A stretch of DNA of 64,000 nucleotides from Thauera sp. (GTDB lineage Bacteria; Pseudomonadota; Gammaproteobacteria; Burkholderiales; Rhodocyclaceae): contig JACKMB010000005.1 of NCBI GenBank assembly GCA_024235615.1, forward strand, positions 124,001 to 188,000, written 5' to 3'. The translations under genes were made by a program, and so were the position numbers. Shown one piece after another: positions 11,427-21,243 of the stretch (positions are counted from its first letter, which is position 1; every line of letters starts with the position of its first letter). Under the pieces are notes generated by a model that did not search any database, was not told the DNA's origin, and saw nothing but the letters and a program-made list of their open reading frames with translations.

Positions 11427-11454
11427 AAGGCGGCGAAGGCACGGCCCGAGGCGC

Positions 11455-12252
11455 TCAGCGGCGCTCGCCCTCACCCTCGGCGACGCTGGGCGCAGCCAGC
11501 TGCTGCACCGCCTCGTCAGCCGCCTCCTGCCGTGGCGAAGGCTTCGACAGCATGCCCGCGAGCAGGATGCCGAGTTCGTAGAGCAGGCACATCGGCACGG
11601 CCAGCATGAACTGCGACACCACGTCCGGCGGCGTCACGATGGCGGCCACCACGAAGGCGCCGACGATCACGTAGGGACGCGACTCGCGCAGCTTGGCGAC
11701 ATCCACGATGCCGGCCTTGACCATCAGGATCACCGCCACCGGCACTTCGAAGGTGATGCCGAAGGCGATGAACATCGACATCACGAAGGACAGGTACTGC
11801 TCGATGTCCGGCGCAGGGACGATGCTCTTGGGCGCGAATTCGGCGATGAACTTGAACACCGTGCCGAACACGAAGAAGTAGCAGAACGCCATGCCGAGGA
11901 GGAAGAGCAGCGTGCTGCCGAGCACCAGCGGCAGGGCCAGGCGCTTCTCGTGCGCATACAGCCCGGGCGCGATGAAGGCCCAGGCCTGGTAGAGCACCCA
12001 GGGCAGCGCGAGCACGAAGGCCACCATCATCGTCACCTTGACCGGCACGAAGAAGGGCGTCACCACGCCGGTGGCGATCATGTTGGTACCCGCGGGCAGC
12101 GTGTCCATCATCGGCTTGGCGAGGATGTCGTAGATCGCGCCCGCCCAGGGCATCAGGCAGACGAAGACGATCACGATCGCGAGCAGCGCGCGGATCAGGC
12201 GGTCGCGCAGCTCGACCAGATGCGCGATGAAGGTTTCCTGTTGTTCGCTCAT
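11455..12252 (-). CDS. tatC: Sec-independent protein translocase TatC
   Basis: This 265-residue polytopic protein has about six membrane segments and is the signal-peptide receptor of the twin-arginine translocase. Family hallmarks are the N-terminal HLVELRDRLIRALLAI segment, PMMDTLPAG in the first periplasmic loop, and the conserved Glu in the third helix region. The C-terminal tail of about 25 residues is polar and poorly conserved. Its ATG overlaps the tatB stop by 4 bases. It is the last gene of the his-HIT-tat run. Confidence 0.97.
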   Translation of the reverse strand: MSEQQETFIAHLVELRDRLIRALLAIVIVFVCLMPWAGAIYDILAKPMMDTLPAGTNMIATGVVTPFFVPVKVTMMVAFVLALPWVLYQAWAFIAPGLYAHEKRLALPLVLGSTLLFLLGMAFCYFFVFGTVFKFIAEFAPKSIVPAPDIEQYLSFVMSMFIAFGITFEVPVAVILMVKAGIVDVAKLRESRPYVIVGAFVVAAIVTPPDVVSQFMLAVPMCLLYELGILLAGMLSKPSPRQEAADEAVQQLAAPSVAEGEGERR

Positions 12253-12764
12253 GCCTTGACCTTGTCCGCTCCGGCCGCGGTGCGGGGCACGCTATCGAGC
12301 CCGAGCTCGAGCTGCGGGGTCGGGACTGCGACGCCGGCTGCAGGCGTGGCAGGCGGATTCCCCACGGACACCGGAGCGGCTGCGGGGCTGTTTGCAGGAG
12401 TGGCTGCAGGGCTGGGCGCTCCGGCGCCAGCGGGAGCAACCGCCGACGCGGAAACAGGCGACTCCGGGAGGATGGAGCGCACCTCGGCGACCGTGTCGCC
12501 GATGCCGGACTCCACCCCGGCGACCCCGGTGCGCACGGACGCCTCGAGTTCCTGCGCCTGATGACGCACCTGCTCCTGCAACTTCTTCAGCTCCTCGAGC
12601 TGCATCTCGCGCTGGATATCGGACTTGACGTCGGAGACGTAGCGCTGCACGCGCCCGAGCAGGTGCCCGGCGGTGCGCGCGACCTTGGGCAGGCGCTCGG
12701 GCCCGACCACGATCAGCATCACGACACCGATCACCACGAGTTCCGAAAAGCCGAAATCGAACAT
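12249..12764 (-). CDS. tatB: Sec-independent protein translocase TatB
   Basis: The 171-residue protein has the TatB pattern: a short N-terminal transmembrane helix (MFDFGFSELVVIGVVMLIVV), the GPERLP hinge, an amphipathic helix and a long variable Pro/Ala-rich tail. The Glu at position 8 of the helix is typical of TatB rather than TatA. It works with TatC as the receptor for folded substrates. A hairpin lies between tatA and this gene. Confidence 0.96.
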   Translation of the reverse strand: MFDFGFSELVVIGVVMLIVVGPERLPKVARTAGHLLGRVQRYVSDVKSDIQREMQLEELKKLQEQVRHQAQELEASVRTGVAGVESGIGDTVAEVRSILPESPVSASAVAPAGAGAPSPAATPANSPAAAPVSVGNPPATPAAGVAVPTPQLELGLDSVPRTAAGADKVKA

Positions 12765-12810
12765 GTGTGCTCGCTCGAGACAGGGGCCGCCGCCGGCCCG
12801 CCGTAAAACG

Positions 12811-12836
12811 AAGGGGCGCTCCGGTCAGGGCGCCCC
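12811..12836 (-). terminator. Hairpin between tatA and tatB, possible attenuator
   Basis: On the minus strand a 7-bp GC stem (arms 12830-12836 and 12813-12819), extended by an inner 2-bp stem, is followed by a broken T-rich stretch (TTCGTTTTAC). It lies in the 95-base tatA-tatB gap. The U-tract is imperfect, so partial termination is more likely than a full stop. Confidence 0.5.
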
Positions 12837-12859
12837 CATGCTGGTTCGAGACGCGAGGT

Positions 12860-13096
12860 TCAGGACCGGTTCTGGTCGACCTTCTCGCGCGCCTCGCCTT
12901 CGATCGTCTGGCCCTGCGAGAGCTTCTGCTGGGAGGCGTCGCCCGCTCCGGCCGAGTCGCCCTCCTTCATGCCTTCCTTGAAGCCCTTCACCGCGCCACC
13001 GAGGTCGGAGCCGATGTTGCGAAGCTTCTTGGTGCCGAAAACCAGGAGGATGATGACCAGCACGATCAGCCAGTGCCAGATGCTGAAAGAACCCAT
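12860..13096 (-). CDS. tatA: Sec-independent protein translocase TatA
   Basis: This 78-residue protein has a classical TatA form: the [21 protein letters not shown] membrane helix is followed by the [12 protein letters not shown] hinge and amphipathic helix and a short charged tail. TatA multimers form the translocation path. An AAGGAG ribosome site precedes the ATG. It follows the HIT gene by 10 bases and precedes tatB by 95 bases. Confidence 0.97.
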   Translation of the reverse strand: MGSFSIWHWLIVLVIILLVFGTKKLRNIGSDLGGAVKGFKEGMKEGDSAGAGDASQQKLSQGQTIEGEAREKVDQNRS

Positions 13097-13106
13097 ACCG
13101 CTCTCC

Positions 13107-13454
13107 TTAACGCTTCAACATGGGCGGCAGGGGATCGGGCCCGCCCAGAATGTGCAGGTGCAGATGATACACCTCCTGCAGGCCGACCCTTCCGGTATTG
13201 ACGATCGTGCGGAAGCCGTCGGTGCAGCCCTGCTCGCGGGCGATCCTGCCCGCCGCGACCATCAGACGCCCCATCGCCGCCTCGTGTTCCCCGGACAACT
13301 GCGCCATCGAGTCGACGTGAACCTTGGGCACGACCAGCACATGCACCGGCGCGACCGGATGGATGTCGTGGAAGGCGTAGACATGCTCGTCCTCGTAAAC
13401 CTTCTTCGACGGGATCTCGCCACGCACGATGCGACAGAAGACGCAGTCGCTCAT
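13107..13454 (-). CDS. HIT-family nucleotide hydrolase/transferase (HinT-like)
   Basis: From ATG 13452-13454 the protein has 115 residues and starts [17 protein letters not shown], the typical HinT start with two zinc-site cysteines. The histidine-triad motif HLHLHILGG lies near residue 100. Family members hydrolyse purine nucleoside phosphoramidates. The start overlaps the hisE stop (ATGA), so it is translationally coupled to the his operon, a linkage common in betaproteobacteria. Confidence 0.95.
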   Translation of the reverse strand: MSDCVFCRIVRGEIPSKKVYEDEHVYAFHDIHPVAPVHVLVVPKVHVDSMAQLSGEHEAAMGRLMVAAGRIAREQGCTDGFRTIVNTGRVGLQEVYHLHLHILGGPDPLPPMLKR

Positions 13455-13789
13455 GCGCGCGCGCCTTCCGCGCTGCGGGACTTCTTCTCGTCGATGCCCG
13501 ACACACCCTCGCGGCGGCGAAACTCGGCGAGCACGTCGTCCACCGACAGGCCGTGGTGGGCAAGCAGCACCATGGAGTGGAACCAGAGGTCGGTGACCTC
13601 CCACACCAGATGCAGCATGTCCTTGTCCTTGGCCGCCATGATGGTCTCGGCGGCTTCCTCGGCGACCTTCTTGCAGATCGTGTCGGTGCCCTTCTGGTAC
13701 AGGCTGGAGACGTAGGAAGAGTCCGGATCGGCCTTCTTGCGCGCGGCCAGGGTCTCGGACACGCGATGCAGCACTTCGATATCGATCAT
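13451..13789 (-). CDS. hisE: Phosphoribosyl-ATP pyrophosphatase
   Basis: This 112-residue free-standing HisE catalyses the second step of histidine biosynthesis. The MazG-like helical core is visible: the [11 protein letters not shown] segment, then [15 protein letters not shown] with the Glu metal ligands, and [13 protein letters not shown]. The ATG at 13787-13789 overlaps the hisI stop by 4 bases. In this lineage hisI and hisE are separate genes, unlike in enterobacteria. Confidence 0.97.
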   Translation of the reverse strand: MIDIEVLHRVSETLAARKKADPDSSYVSSLYQKGTDTICKKVAEEAAETIMAAKDKDMLHLVWEVTDLWFHSMVLLAHHGLSVDDVLAEFRRREGVSGIDEKKSRSAEGARA

Positions 13790-14177
13790 TTGTAGATCTC
13801 CTGCGGGTCTTTCAAAACCGGTTCGACGGCCTCCCAGCGACCGTCGGCGAAATACTTCTGGAAGAAGCAGCTGTGGCGCCCGGTGTGGCAGGCGATGCCG
13901 CCGACCTGCTCGATCCTGAGCAGTACCACGTCGTTGTCGCAGTCGATGCGCATGTCCAGCACCTTCTGCACGTGGCCGGACTCCTCGCCCTTGTGCCACA
14001 GCTTGCGCCGCGAACGTGACCAGTAGATGGCTTCGCCGGTCTCGGCGGTGCGCTGCAGCGCCTCGCGGTTCATCCAGGCGAACATCAGCACGTCGCCGCT
14101 GGAGGCCTCCTGTGCGATCACCGGCACGAGGCCGTGCTCGTCCCACTTGATCTCGTTCAACCAGCGCGTGTTCGTGC

Positions 14178-14181
<4 letters not shown>
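13786..14181 (-). CDS. hisI: Phosphoribosyl-AMP cyclohydrolase
   Basis: The protein has 131 residues from a GTG start (14179-14181) that overlaps the hisF stop as GTGA; no ATG fits. Family motifs are [28 protein letters not shown] (magnesium site) and the zinc-site cysteines in [14 protein letters not shown]. It opens the purine ring of PR-AMP in step three of histidine synthesis. It is tightly coupled to hisF upstream and hisE downstream. Confidence 0.96.
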
Positions 14182-14936
<755 letters not shown>

Positions 14937-14958
14937 CAGCGGCGCTCAGTAAGGAGGG

Positions 14959-15708
14959 TCATTCGGAGGTACCGCTCAGCTCGTCGGCACGCGCCTGCGC
15001 GGCGGCGAAGTCCAGCGTACCCTCGTAGATCGCGCGCCCGGTGATCGCGCCCATGATGCCCTCGTCCTCGACCGCGCACAGCCCGTCGATGTCACGCAGG
15101 TCGGTGATGCCACCGCTGGCGATCACCGGAATGCGCAGCGCGCGCGCCAGGCGCACGGTGGCCTCGATGTTGACGCCGGAGAGCATGCCGTCGCGGCCGA
15201 TGTCGGTGTAGATCACCGACTCCACGCCGTAGTCCTCGAACTTCTTCGCCAGATCGACCACGTCGTGGCCGGTGAGCTTGGACCAGCCGTCGACCGCGAC
15301 CTTGCCGTCCTTGGCGTCGAGGCCGACGATGATGTGCCCCGGGAAGGCGCTGCAGGCGTCGTGCAGGAAGCCCGGGTTCTTGACCGCGGCGGTGCCGATG
15401 ATGACGTAGCTGATGCCGTTGTCGAGGTAGTGCTCGATCGTGTCGAGGTCGCGGATGCCGCCGCCGAGCTGGACCGGGATGTCGTCACCGACGACGTCGG
15501 TGATCGCACGGATCGCAGCGCCGTTCTTGGGCTTGCCGGCAAAGGCGCCGTTGAGGTCCACCAGGTGCAGGCGACGCGCGCCGGCCTCGAGCCAGTGGCG
15601 CGCCATGGCGCCCGGATCGGAGGAGAACACCGTGGCGTCGTCCATCTCGCCCTGTTTGAGGCGAACACATTGACCGTCCTTGAGGTCGATGGCGGGAATG
15701 AGCAGCAT
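14959..15708 (-). CDS. hisA: ProFAR isomerase (phosphoribosylformimino-AICAR-P isomerase)
   Basis: This 249-residue TIM barrel is homologous to HisF. It starts [17 protein letters not shown], with the catalytic Asp in AIDLKDG, and has the second Asp in [12 protein letters not shown] near residue 130. It catalyses the Amadori rearrangement before the HisFH step. It is 44 bases after hisH in the same direction. Confidence 0.98.
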   Translation of the reverse strand: MLLIPAIDLKDGQCVRLKQGEMDDATVFSSDPGAMARHWLEAGARRLHLVDLNGAFAGKPKNGAAIRAITDVVGDDIPVQLGGGIRDLDTIEHYLDNGISYVIIGTAAVKNPGFLHDACSAFPGHIIVGLDAKDGKVAVDGWSKLTGHDVVDLAKKFEDYGVESVIYTDIGRDGMLSGVNIEATVRLARALRIPVIASGGITDLRDIDGLCAVEDEGIMGAITGRAIYEGTLDFAAAQARADELSGTSE

Positions 15709-15752
15709 ACCGGGATCAGCAGTGGAGGAACGTGAAGGGAGGCGCCGGCGGC

Positions 15753-16391
15753 TCAGGGCTGCCAGCGGATGAAATTGGCCAGCAGGCGCAGGCCGGCGGC
15801 GGCGCTCTTCTCGGGGTGGAACTGAGCCGCGAAGATATTAGCCCGCGCTACCGCACTGGTAAAGCGAACGCCATAGTCGGTCTCGGCCGCGGTGAGCGCG
15901 GCATGCGCGGGCACGACGAAATAGCTGTGCACGAAGTAGAAGCGCTCGCCGTCGGGGATGCCTTCCCACATCGGGTGCGCGCCGCACTGGCGCACCTCGT
16001 TCCAGCCCATGTGCGGCACCTTGAGCCGGCTGCCGTCGGCCGCGACCATCTTCGCCTCGGGAAAGCGCACGACCTCTCCGGGCAGGATGCCCAGTCCGGG
16101 GACGTCGCCCTCGGCGCTGTGCTGGAACAGCATCTGCTGGCCGATGCAGATGCCGAGGAAGGGTTTTTCGGCCGCCGCGGCGAGCACCGCGGGGCGCAGG
16201 CCGCGCGCGTCGAGCTCGCGCATGCAGTCGGGCATCGCGCCCTGCCCCGGGAACACCACGCGCTCGGCGGCAGCCACGCGGGCCGAATCGGAGGTGACGA
16301 ACACGTCGTGGCCGGGCGCCACGTGCTCGATCGCCTTTGCGACCGAGCGCAGGTTGCCCATGCCGTAATCGATGATGGCCACGCTGGTCAT
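15753..16391 (-). CDS. hisH: Imidazole glycerol phosphate synthase, glutaminase subunit
   Basis: This 212-residue class I glutamine amidotransferase supplies ammonia to HisF. The nucleophile C82 is in [12 protein letters not shown], and the catalytic His and Glu are in AAQFHPEKS near residue 193. The oxyanion-strand motif [12 protein letters not shown] is present. The start is ATG. It lies about 60 bases after hisB. Confidence 0.98.
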   Translation of the reverse strand: MTSVAIIDYGMGNLRSVAKAIEHVAPGHDVFVTSDSARVAAAERVVFPGQGAMPDCMRELDARGLRPAVLAAAAEKPFLGICIGQQMLFQHSAEGDVPGLGILPGEVVRFPEAKMVAADGSRLKVPHMGWNEVRQCGAHPMWEGIPDGERFYFVHSYFVVPAHAALTAAETDYGVRFTSAVARANIFAAQFHPEKSAAAGLRLLANFIRWQP

Positions 16392-16452
16392 CGGCTTGAC
16401 TCGCTTTTCGACTGGAGGACGGCCGCGCAGCGCGACCGCGGGGAGGGAGGGA

Positions 16453-17040
16453 TCAGAGCGCGCCCTTGGTCGAGGGGATGGTCCCCGCCGCGCGCTCGTC
16501 GTGCTCGGCGGCCATGCGCAGCGCGCGGGCGAAGGCCTTGAACACCGTCTCGCACTGATGGTGGGCGTTGTCGCCGCGCAGGTTGTCGATGTGCAGCGTG
16601 ACGCCGGCGTGATTGACGAAGCCCTGGAAGAACTCGCGCGCCAGGTCGACGTCGAAGTTGCCGATGCGGGCGCGGGTGTAATTCACGAAATAGTGCAGGC
16701 CGGGGCGGCCGGAGAAATCGACCACCACGCGCGACAGCGCCTCGTCGAGCGGCACGTAGGCGTGGCCGTAGCGGCGCAGGCCCTTCTTGTCGCCGAGCGC
16801 CTTGGCGAAGGCCTGGCCCAGGGTGATGCCGACGTCCTCGACGGTGTGGTGGTCGTCGATGTGGGTGTCGCCCTCGCAGTGGATGTCGAGGTCGATCAGT
16901 CCGTGGCGGACGATCTGGTCGAGCATGTGATCGAAGAAGGGCACGCCGGTCTCGAGCCGGCCCTGCCCGCTGCCATCGAGGTCGATGCGCACGGAGATCT
17001 TCGTTTCGAGGGTGTTGCGTGTGACTTCTGCTTGCCGCAT
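16453..17040 (-). CDS. hisB: Imidazoleglycerol-phosphate dehydratase
   Basis: From ATG 17038-17040 the protein has 195 residues, the length of a monofunctional dehydratase without the N-terminal phosphatase of enterobacterial HisB. The two manganese-binding [18 protein letters not shown] and [14 protein letters not shown] regions are present. It removes water from imidazole glycerol phosphate. It is now the first gene of the hisB-H-A-F-I-E-HIT-tat run because hisC upstream is inverted; the shared upstream region must carry its promoter. Confidence 0.97.
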   Translation of the reverse strand: MRQAEVTRNTLETKISVRIDLDGSGQGRLETGVPFFDHMLDQIVRHGLIDLDIHCEGDTHIDDHHTVEDVGITLGQAFAKALGDKKGLRRYGHAYVPLDEALSRVVVDFSGRPGLHYFVNYTRARIGNFDVDLAREFFQGFVNHAGVTLHIDNLRGDNAHHQCETVFKAFARALRMAAEHDERAAGTIPSTKGAL

Positions 17041-17223
17041 GGGAGCTACCGGCCAAAATGGGTTGTCTCCGGGCCATGATAACATCGCGCAGCGAACTCG
17101 CCGCAATGCGCCGCCTATGGCGCGGAAACGGCGGCGCTATCGCGTTGCCCTTTCGCCACGCGCCGCCGCAAGGCGCGGCGTACGCGTCGAACCCGCCGTT
17201 CCACCCCAACCGCAGACACCCGC
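17041..17223. promoter_or_regulatory. Divergent hisB / hisC intergenic region
   Basis: These 183 bases must start transcription of both hisB (minus) and hisC (plus). On the minus strand a TATCAT at 17087-17092 could be a -10, with a weak TTGCGG 19 bases upstream. No His-rich leader peptide or attenuator hairpin is seen. No transposon end or duplicated target site is visible at this junction. Confidence 0.35.
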
Positions 17224-18297
17224 ATGAGCCGCTTCTGGAGCGCCGTCGTCCACGGCCTGACCCCCTACGTGCCGGGCGAACAGCCCAAGCTCGACAATCT
17301 CGTCAAGCTCAACACCAACGAACACCCCTGCGGCCCCTCGCCGAAGGTACTCGAGGCCATCCGCGCCGCCACCGGCGACGGCCTGCGCCTCTACCCCGAC
17401 CCCAACGCCGACGCGCTCAAGGCCGCGCTCGCCCGCCACCATGGCGTGCGCCCGGAGCAGATCTTCGTCGGCAACGGCTCGGACGAGGTGCTCGCACACG
17501 CCTTCATGGCCCTGCTCAAGCACGAGCGCGCGCTGTGGTTCCCGGACATCACCTACAGCTTCTACCCGGTGTATTGCGGGCTGTACGACATCGAGCCGCG
17601 CATCGTGCCGCTGGCCGAGGACTTCTCGATCCGCGTCGAAGACTACCTGCCGCGCGGCGACGAGCGCGCCGGCGCGATCATCTTCCCGAACCCGAACGCG
17701 CCCACCGGCAGGCTGCTCGCGCTCCCCGAGGTCGAGCGCATCGTCTCCGCCAACCCCGACGCGGTGGTGCTGGTCGACGAGGCCTATGTGGACTTCGGCG
17801 GCGACAGCGCGATCGCGCTGGTGGACCGCCATCCCAACCTGCTGGTCACCCGCACCTTCTCCAAGAGCCGCTCGCTCGCCGGCCTGCGCGTGGGCTACGC
17901 GGTGGGCGACGCGGCGCTGGTCGAGGCGCTCGAGCGGATCAAGAACAGCTTCAACTCCTACCCGCTCGACCGCCTCGCGATCGCCGGCGCGGTGGCCTCG
18001 GTAGAGGACGAGGACTACTTCCGCGCCAGCTGCGCCCAGGTGGTCGCGACGCGCGAGAGGCTGGTCGCCGAGTTGCAGGCGCTCGGCTTCGAGGTGCTGC
18101 CCTCGGCGGCGAACTTCATCTTCGCCCGCCACCCGGCGCGCGACGGCGCCGAGCTCACCGCCGCGCTGCGCAAGCGCGCGATCATCGTGCGCCACTTCAA
18201 GGCCGCGCGCATCGACCAGTTCATGCGCATCACCGTGGGCACCGACGCGCAGTGCGCCGTCCTGGTGACCGCGCTGCGCGAGATCCTCGGCGGCTGA
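17224..18297 (+). CDS. hisC: Histidinol-phosphate aminotransferase
   Basis: This 357-residue fold-type I PLP enzyme transaminates imidazole acetol phosphate. The PLP-binding lysine is K214 in the [16 protein letters not shown] motif. [12 protein letters not shown] near residue 30, the NPNAPTG loop and FIFARHP near the C-terminus are also typical. The start is the ATG at 17224. Orientation is opposite to every other his gene here, and its 3' end converges on the potI gene. Function should be intact, since all family motifs are present. Confidence 0.97.
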   Translation: MSRFWSAVVHGLTPYVPGEQPKLDNLVKLNTNEHPCGPSPKVLEAIRAATGDGLRLYPDPNADALKAALARHHGVRPEQIFVGNGSDEVLAHAFMALLKHERALWFPDITYSFYPVYCGLYDIEPRIVPLAEDFSIRVEDYLPRGDERAGAIIFPNPNAPTGRLLALPEVERIVSANPDAVVLVDEAYVDFGGDSAIALVDRHPNLLVTRTFSKSRSLAGLRVGYAVGDAALVEALERIKNSFNSYPLDRLAIAGAVASVEDEDYFRASCAQVVATRERLVAELQALGFEVLPSAANFIFARHPARDGAELTAALRKRAIIVRHFKAARIDQFMRITVGTDAQCAVLVTALREILGG

Positions 18298-18312
18298 AGC
18301 GGCTCAGCCGCC
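18289..18312. terminator. Palindrome spanning the hisC and potI stop codons
   Basis: A perfect 9-bp inverted repeat (arms 18289-18297 and 18304-18312, 6-base loop) contains the last codons and stop of both convergent genes; each protein ends Gly-Gly-stop. There is no U-tract on either strand, so it is only a possible bidirectional terminator or mRNA 3'-end stabiliser. Confidence 0.4.
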
Positions 18313-19125
18313 GCGCGCCGCCGACGGCTGAGCCGCGGCGCGCGGCGGCCCCAGCAGCAGCCGGTTGGCGAGCAGCACCGCGATCGACACCACCACCACG
18401 ATCACGGTGGCGAGCGCGTTGATCTCGGGCTTGAGGCCGTGGTGCAGGCGCGCGAACACCAGCACCGGCAAGGTCGTGCTGCCCGGGTCGGACAGCATCG
18501 CGGCGAGCACGAAGTCGTCCATGGACAGCGTGAACGCGAGCAGCCAGCCCGCCGCCAGCGCGGGCGCGATCACCGGCACGGTGATCACGAAGAACACCTT
18601 GAGCGGGGGACAGCCGAGGTCGAGCGCCGCCTCCTCGAGCGCGCGGTCCATCTCGCGCAGGCGCGACGCCACCAGCACCGCCACGTAGGCCGTGCACAGC
18701 GTCGTGTGCGCCACCCAGATCGCCGCCACCCCGCGTCCGCCCAGGATGGCGAGCGCCGGATGGGTGAACAGCAGCACCAGCGACAGGCCGACCACCACCT
18801 CGGGCATCACCATCGGCGCGCTCATCATGCCGAGGAAGAAGCGGCTGCCCGGGTAGTCGCCGGCGCGCACCAGGATCACCGCGGCCGCGGTGCCGACCAC
18901 CACCGCGGCGGTGGCGGCGAGCGCGCCCACGCGCAGCGACAGCAGCACCGCCGCGTGCAGCTCGACATCCCGCGCGAGCGCGGCGTACCAGCGCAGCGAG
19001 AGGCCGTCGAGCCGGGTGGTGATCTCGCCGGCGGTAAAGGAGAACACGATCAGGCACAGGATGGGCACGTACAGGAAGGCGTACACGCCGAGCACCCAGG
19101 CCCGCCCGCCCCAGCCGCCGCTCAT
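18304..19125 (-). CDS. potI: Polyamine ABC transporter permease, PotI/PotC type
   Basis: The 273-residue protein has six predicted membrane helices and the EAA-type cytoplasmic loop (EEAALDLGCPPLKVFFVITVP) that contacts the ATPase. FTLSMDDFVLAAML near residue 190 is typical of PotI/PotC permeases. The start overlaps the potH stop (ATGA). It is the last gene of the potF-G-H-I operon for spermidine/putrescine import. Confidence 0.93.
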   Translation of the reverse strand: MSGGWGGRAWVLGVYAFLYVPILCLIVFSFTAGEITTRLDGLSLRWYAALARDVELHAAVLLSLRVGALAATAAVVVGTAAAVILVRAGDYPGSRFFLGMMSAPMVMPEVVVGLSLVLLFTHPALAILGGRGVAAIWVAHTTLCTAYVAVLVASRLREMDRALEEAALDLGCPPLKVFFVITVPVIAPALAAGWLLAFTLSMDDFVLAAMLSDPGSTTLPVLVFARLHHGLKPEINALATVIVVVVSIAVLLANRLLLGPPRAAAQPSAARGG

Positions 19126-20066
19126 GCGCCCCTCCCCGCGCGCCGGCCGTGGCGGTGCAGCAGCACGATCGGCGCGATCAGCATCACCACCATGACCACC
19201 GCCACCGCGGCCGCCATCGGCCAGTCCTGGTTGGGGCCGAAGTCATCCCAGATGCTGCGCCCGATCGTCATCACGCTGCCGCCGCCGAGCAGGTCGGGGA
19301 TCACGAACTCGCCCACCGCCGGGATGAACACCAGCATCGAGCCGGCGACGATGCCGCGCAGGGACAAGGGCAGGGTGACGCGCAGGAACACCGTCGCCGG
19401 CCGTGCGCCGAGGTCGCGCGCGGCCTCGAGCAGACGCAGGTCGAGCTTGACCAGGTTGGCGTAGAGCGGCAGCACCATGAAGGGCAGGTAGCTATACACC
19501 ATGCCGACCAGCACCGCGCCGGTGTTGTAGAGCAGCGGCAGCGGCTCCGCCACCACGCCGAGGCCGAGCAGCGCCTGGTTGATCAGCCCGGTCTCGCTGC
19601 TGTCGAGCAGCCCCATCCAGGCGTACACGCGCAGCAGGAAGGAGGTCCAGAACGGCAGCATCACCAGCATCAGCAGGGTGTTGCGCATGACCTCGGGCGC
19701 GCGCGCGAGGCGGTAGGCGAAGGGATAGCCGAGGAGCAGGCAGCACAGCGTGGTGAGCGCCGCGAGCAGGACCGAGTTGGCATAGGCGGCGAGATAGGGC
19801 CGGTCGGCGCCGGGAGTGGCGAGCGCCGCGAGCTCATCGCCGAGGCGGGCGTAGCTGGCGGGATCGGGACGGAAGGCCGGCGCCCCGTCCGCGGTCGTGC
19901 CGGCGAAGGGCGACACGTAGGGCGGCACGGCGAGGTCGGGGGTAGACAGGCTGACGTTGACGATCAGCGCAAACGGCAGCACGAAGAAGAACAGCATCCA
20001 CGCCCATGGCAGCAGGCCGACCCAGAAGCGGCCATGCCCTTGCGCGGAGGCCGGATGCGCCCTCAT
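19122..20066 (-). CDS. potH: Polyamine ABC transporter permease, PotH/PotB type
   Basis: From ATG 20064-20066 the protein has 314 residues with six membrane helices, starting with a hydrophobic segment LLPWAWMLFFFVLPFALIV. The EAA loop (LEAARDLGARPATVFLRVTLP) and PAVGEFVIPDLLGG are typical of the PotB/PotH family. The start overlaps the stop of the ATPase gene. The long upstream frame is only overlap with the ATPase gene and was not used. Confidence 0.93.
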   Translation of the reverse strand: MRAHPASAQGHGRFWVGLLPWAWMLFFFVLPFALIVNVSLSTPDLAVPPYVSPFAGTTADGAPAFRPDPASYARLGDELAALATPGADRPYLAAYANSVLLAALTTLCCLLLGYPFAYRLARAPEVMRNTLLMLVMLPFWTSFLLRVYAWMGLLDSSETGLINQALLGLGVVAEPLPLLYNTGAVLVGMVYSYLPFMVLPLYANLVKLDLRLLEAARDLGARPATVFLRVTLPLSLRGIVAGSMLVFIPAVGEFVIPDLLGGGSVMTIGRSIWDDFGPNQDWPMAAAVAVVMVVMLIAPIVLLHRHGRRAGRGA

Positions 20067-21214
20067 CGCAGCAGCAGCACGCCGTCGGGCGCCGGCCACG
20101 ACACCCGCACCGGCTCGCCGCGCGCCGGTGGCGCGGTCTCGCCCCAGTGCGCCGCGGGCACGCTGGCGATCATCGCGCGGCCACCGGGCAGGCGCAGGTG
20201 GTAGATGGAGCGACCACCGAGATAGGCGATCTCGGCGACCTCGGCGGCCGCGACGTTCTCTCCAGGATGTTCCGCCACGCACGCATCACCGGCGGCGCGA
20301 CGATGCACGCGCACGCACTCGGGGCGCAGCGACAGCCAGGCTTCGCCGCCCGATGGCGGCGAGGCGCCCGCGCCCGCCGCGAAGACGATCGGCTGCGGAA
20401 AATCACTGCTTGCCAGGCGATCGCCCTCGATACGGCCGTGGAAGAGATTGGTCTCGCCGATGAAGCCCGCACTGAAACGGCAGTTGGGGCGCTCGTAGAT
20501 CTCGCCAGGGGTTCCCACCTGCACCAGCCCGCCCTCGGACAGGATGCCGATGCGGTCGGCCATGGTCATCGCCTCCTCCTGGTCGTGGGTGACGAGGATG
20601 CAGGTGACGCCCACTCGCCGGATGAGGCCGACGAGCTCGAACTGGGTCTGCTGGCGGATGCGCTTGTCGAGCGCGGCGAGGGGCTCGTCGAGCAGCAGCA
20701 GGCGTGGCTCGCGCGCCAGGCTGCGTGCCAGCGCCACACGCTGCTGCTGCCCGCCGGAGAGCTCCTGCGGCCGCCGTCGGGCGAAGGCGCGCATCTGCAC
20801 CAGCTCGAGCATCTCGTCCACGCGGGCCGCGATCGCCGCGCGCGCCATGCGCGGGCGCAGCTGGCGCAGGCCGAAGGCGACGTTGTCCGCCACCGTCATG
20901 TGGGGAAACAGCGCGTAGGACTGAAACATCATGTTGGTCGGGCGGCGGTGCGCCGGCACCGCGGCGAGGTCCTCGCCGTCGAGCAGGATGCGCCCGCTAC
21001 TCGGCGTCTCCAGGCCGGCGATCATGCGCAGCAGGGTGGACTTGCCGCAGCCCGAGCTGCCGAGCAGCGCGAAGATCTCGCGCTCGCCGATGTCGAGCGA
21101 GACCTCGCGCACCGCCCAGGCGTCGCCGAAGCGCTTCCCCAGGCGCTCGATGCGCAGGTGGACGGGCGCGCCGGCCAAGCCTTCGGATGCCCCCTGCGGC
21201 ACACGCTCGCTCAT
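20063..21214 (-). CDS. potG: Polyamine ABC transporter ATP-binding protein
   Basis: The protein has 383 residues from ATG 21212-21214. All ABC motifs are present: Walker A GSSGCGKSTLL near residue 54, Q-loop MMFQSYALFP, signature LSGGQQQRVALARSL near 158, Walker B LLLLDEPLAALD and the H-loop THDQEEA. A TOBE regulatory domain fills residues 260-380. The energising subunit of the Pot system could equally be called PotA; operon order F-G-H-I favours potG. Confidence 0.92.
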   Translation of the reverse strand: MSERVPQGASEGLAGAPVHLRIERLGKRFGDAWAVREVSLDIGEREIFALLGSSGCGKSTLLRMIAGLETPSSGRILLDGEDLAAVPAHRRPTNMMFQSYALFPHMTVADNVAFGLRQLRPRMARAAIAARVDEMLELVQMRAFARRRPQELSGGQQQRVALARSLAREPRLLLLDEPLAALDKRIRQQTQFELVGLIRRVGVTCILVTHDQEEAMTMADRIGILSEGGLVQVGTPGEIYERPNCRFSAGFIGETNLFHGRIEGDRLASSDFPQPIVFAAGAGASPPSGGEAWLSLRPECVRVHRRAAGDACVAEHPGENVAAAEVAEIAYLGGRSIYHLRLPGGRAMIASVPAAHWGETAPPARGEPVRVSWPAPDGVLLLR

Positions 21215-21243
21215 CGCCCCGCCCGCCTCGCGCGCGCCGCCCT

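Noticed and set aside
17041-17223. Histidine attenuator leader before hisB or hisC
   Set aside because: No His-codon run and no terminator hairpin is visible on either strand.
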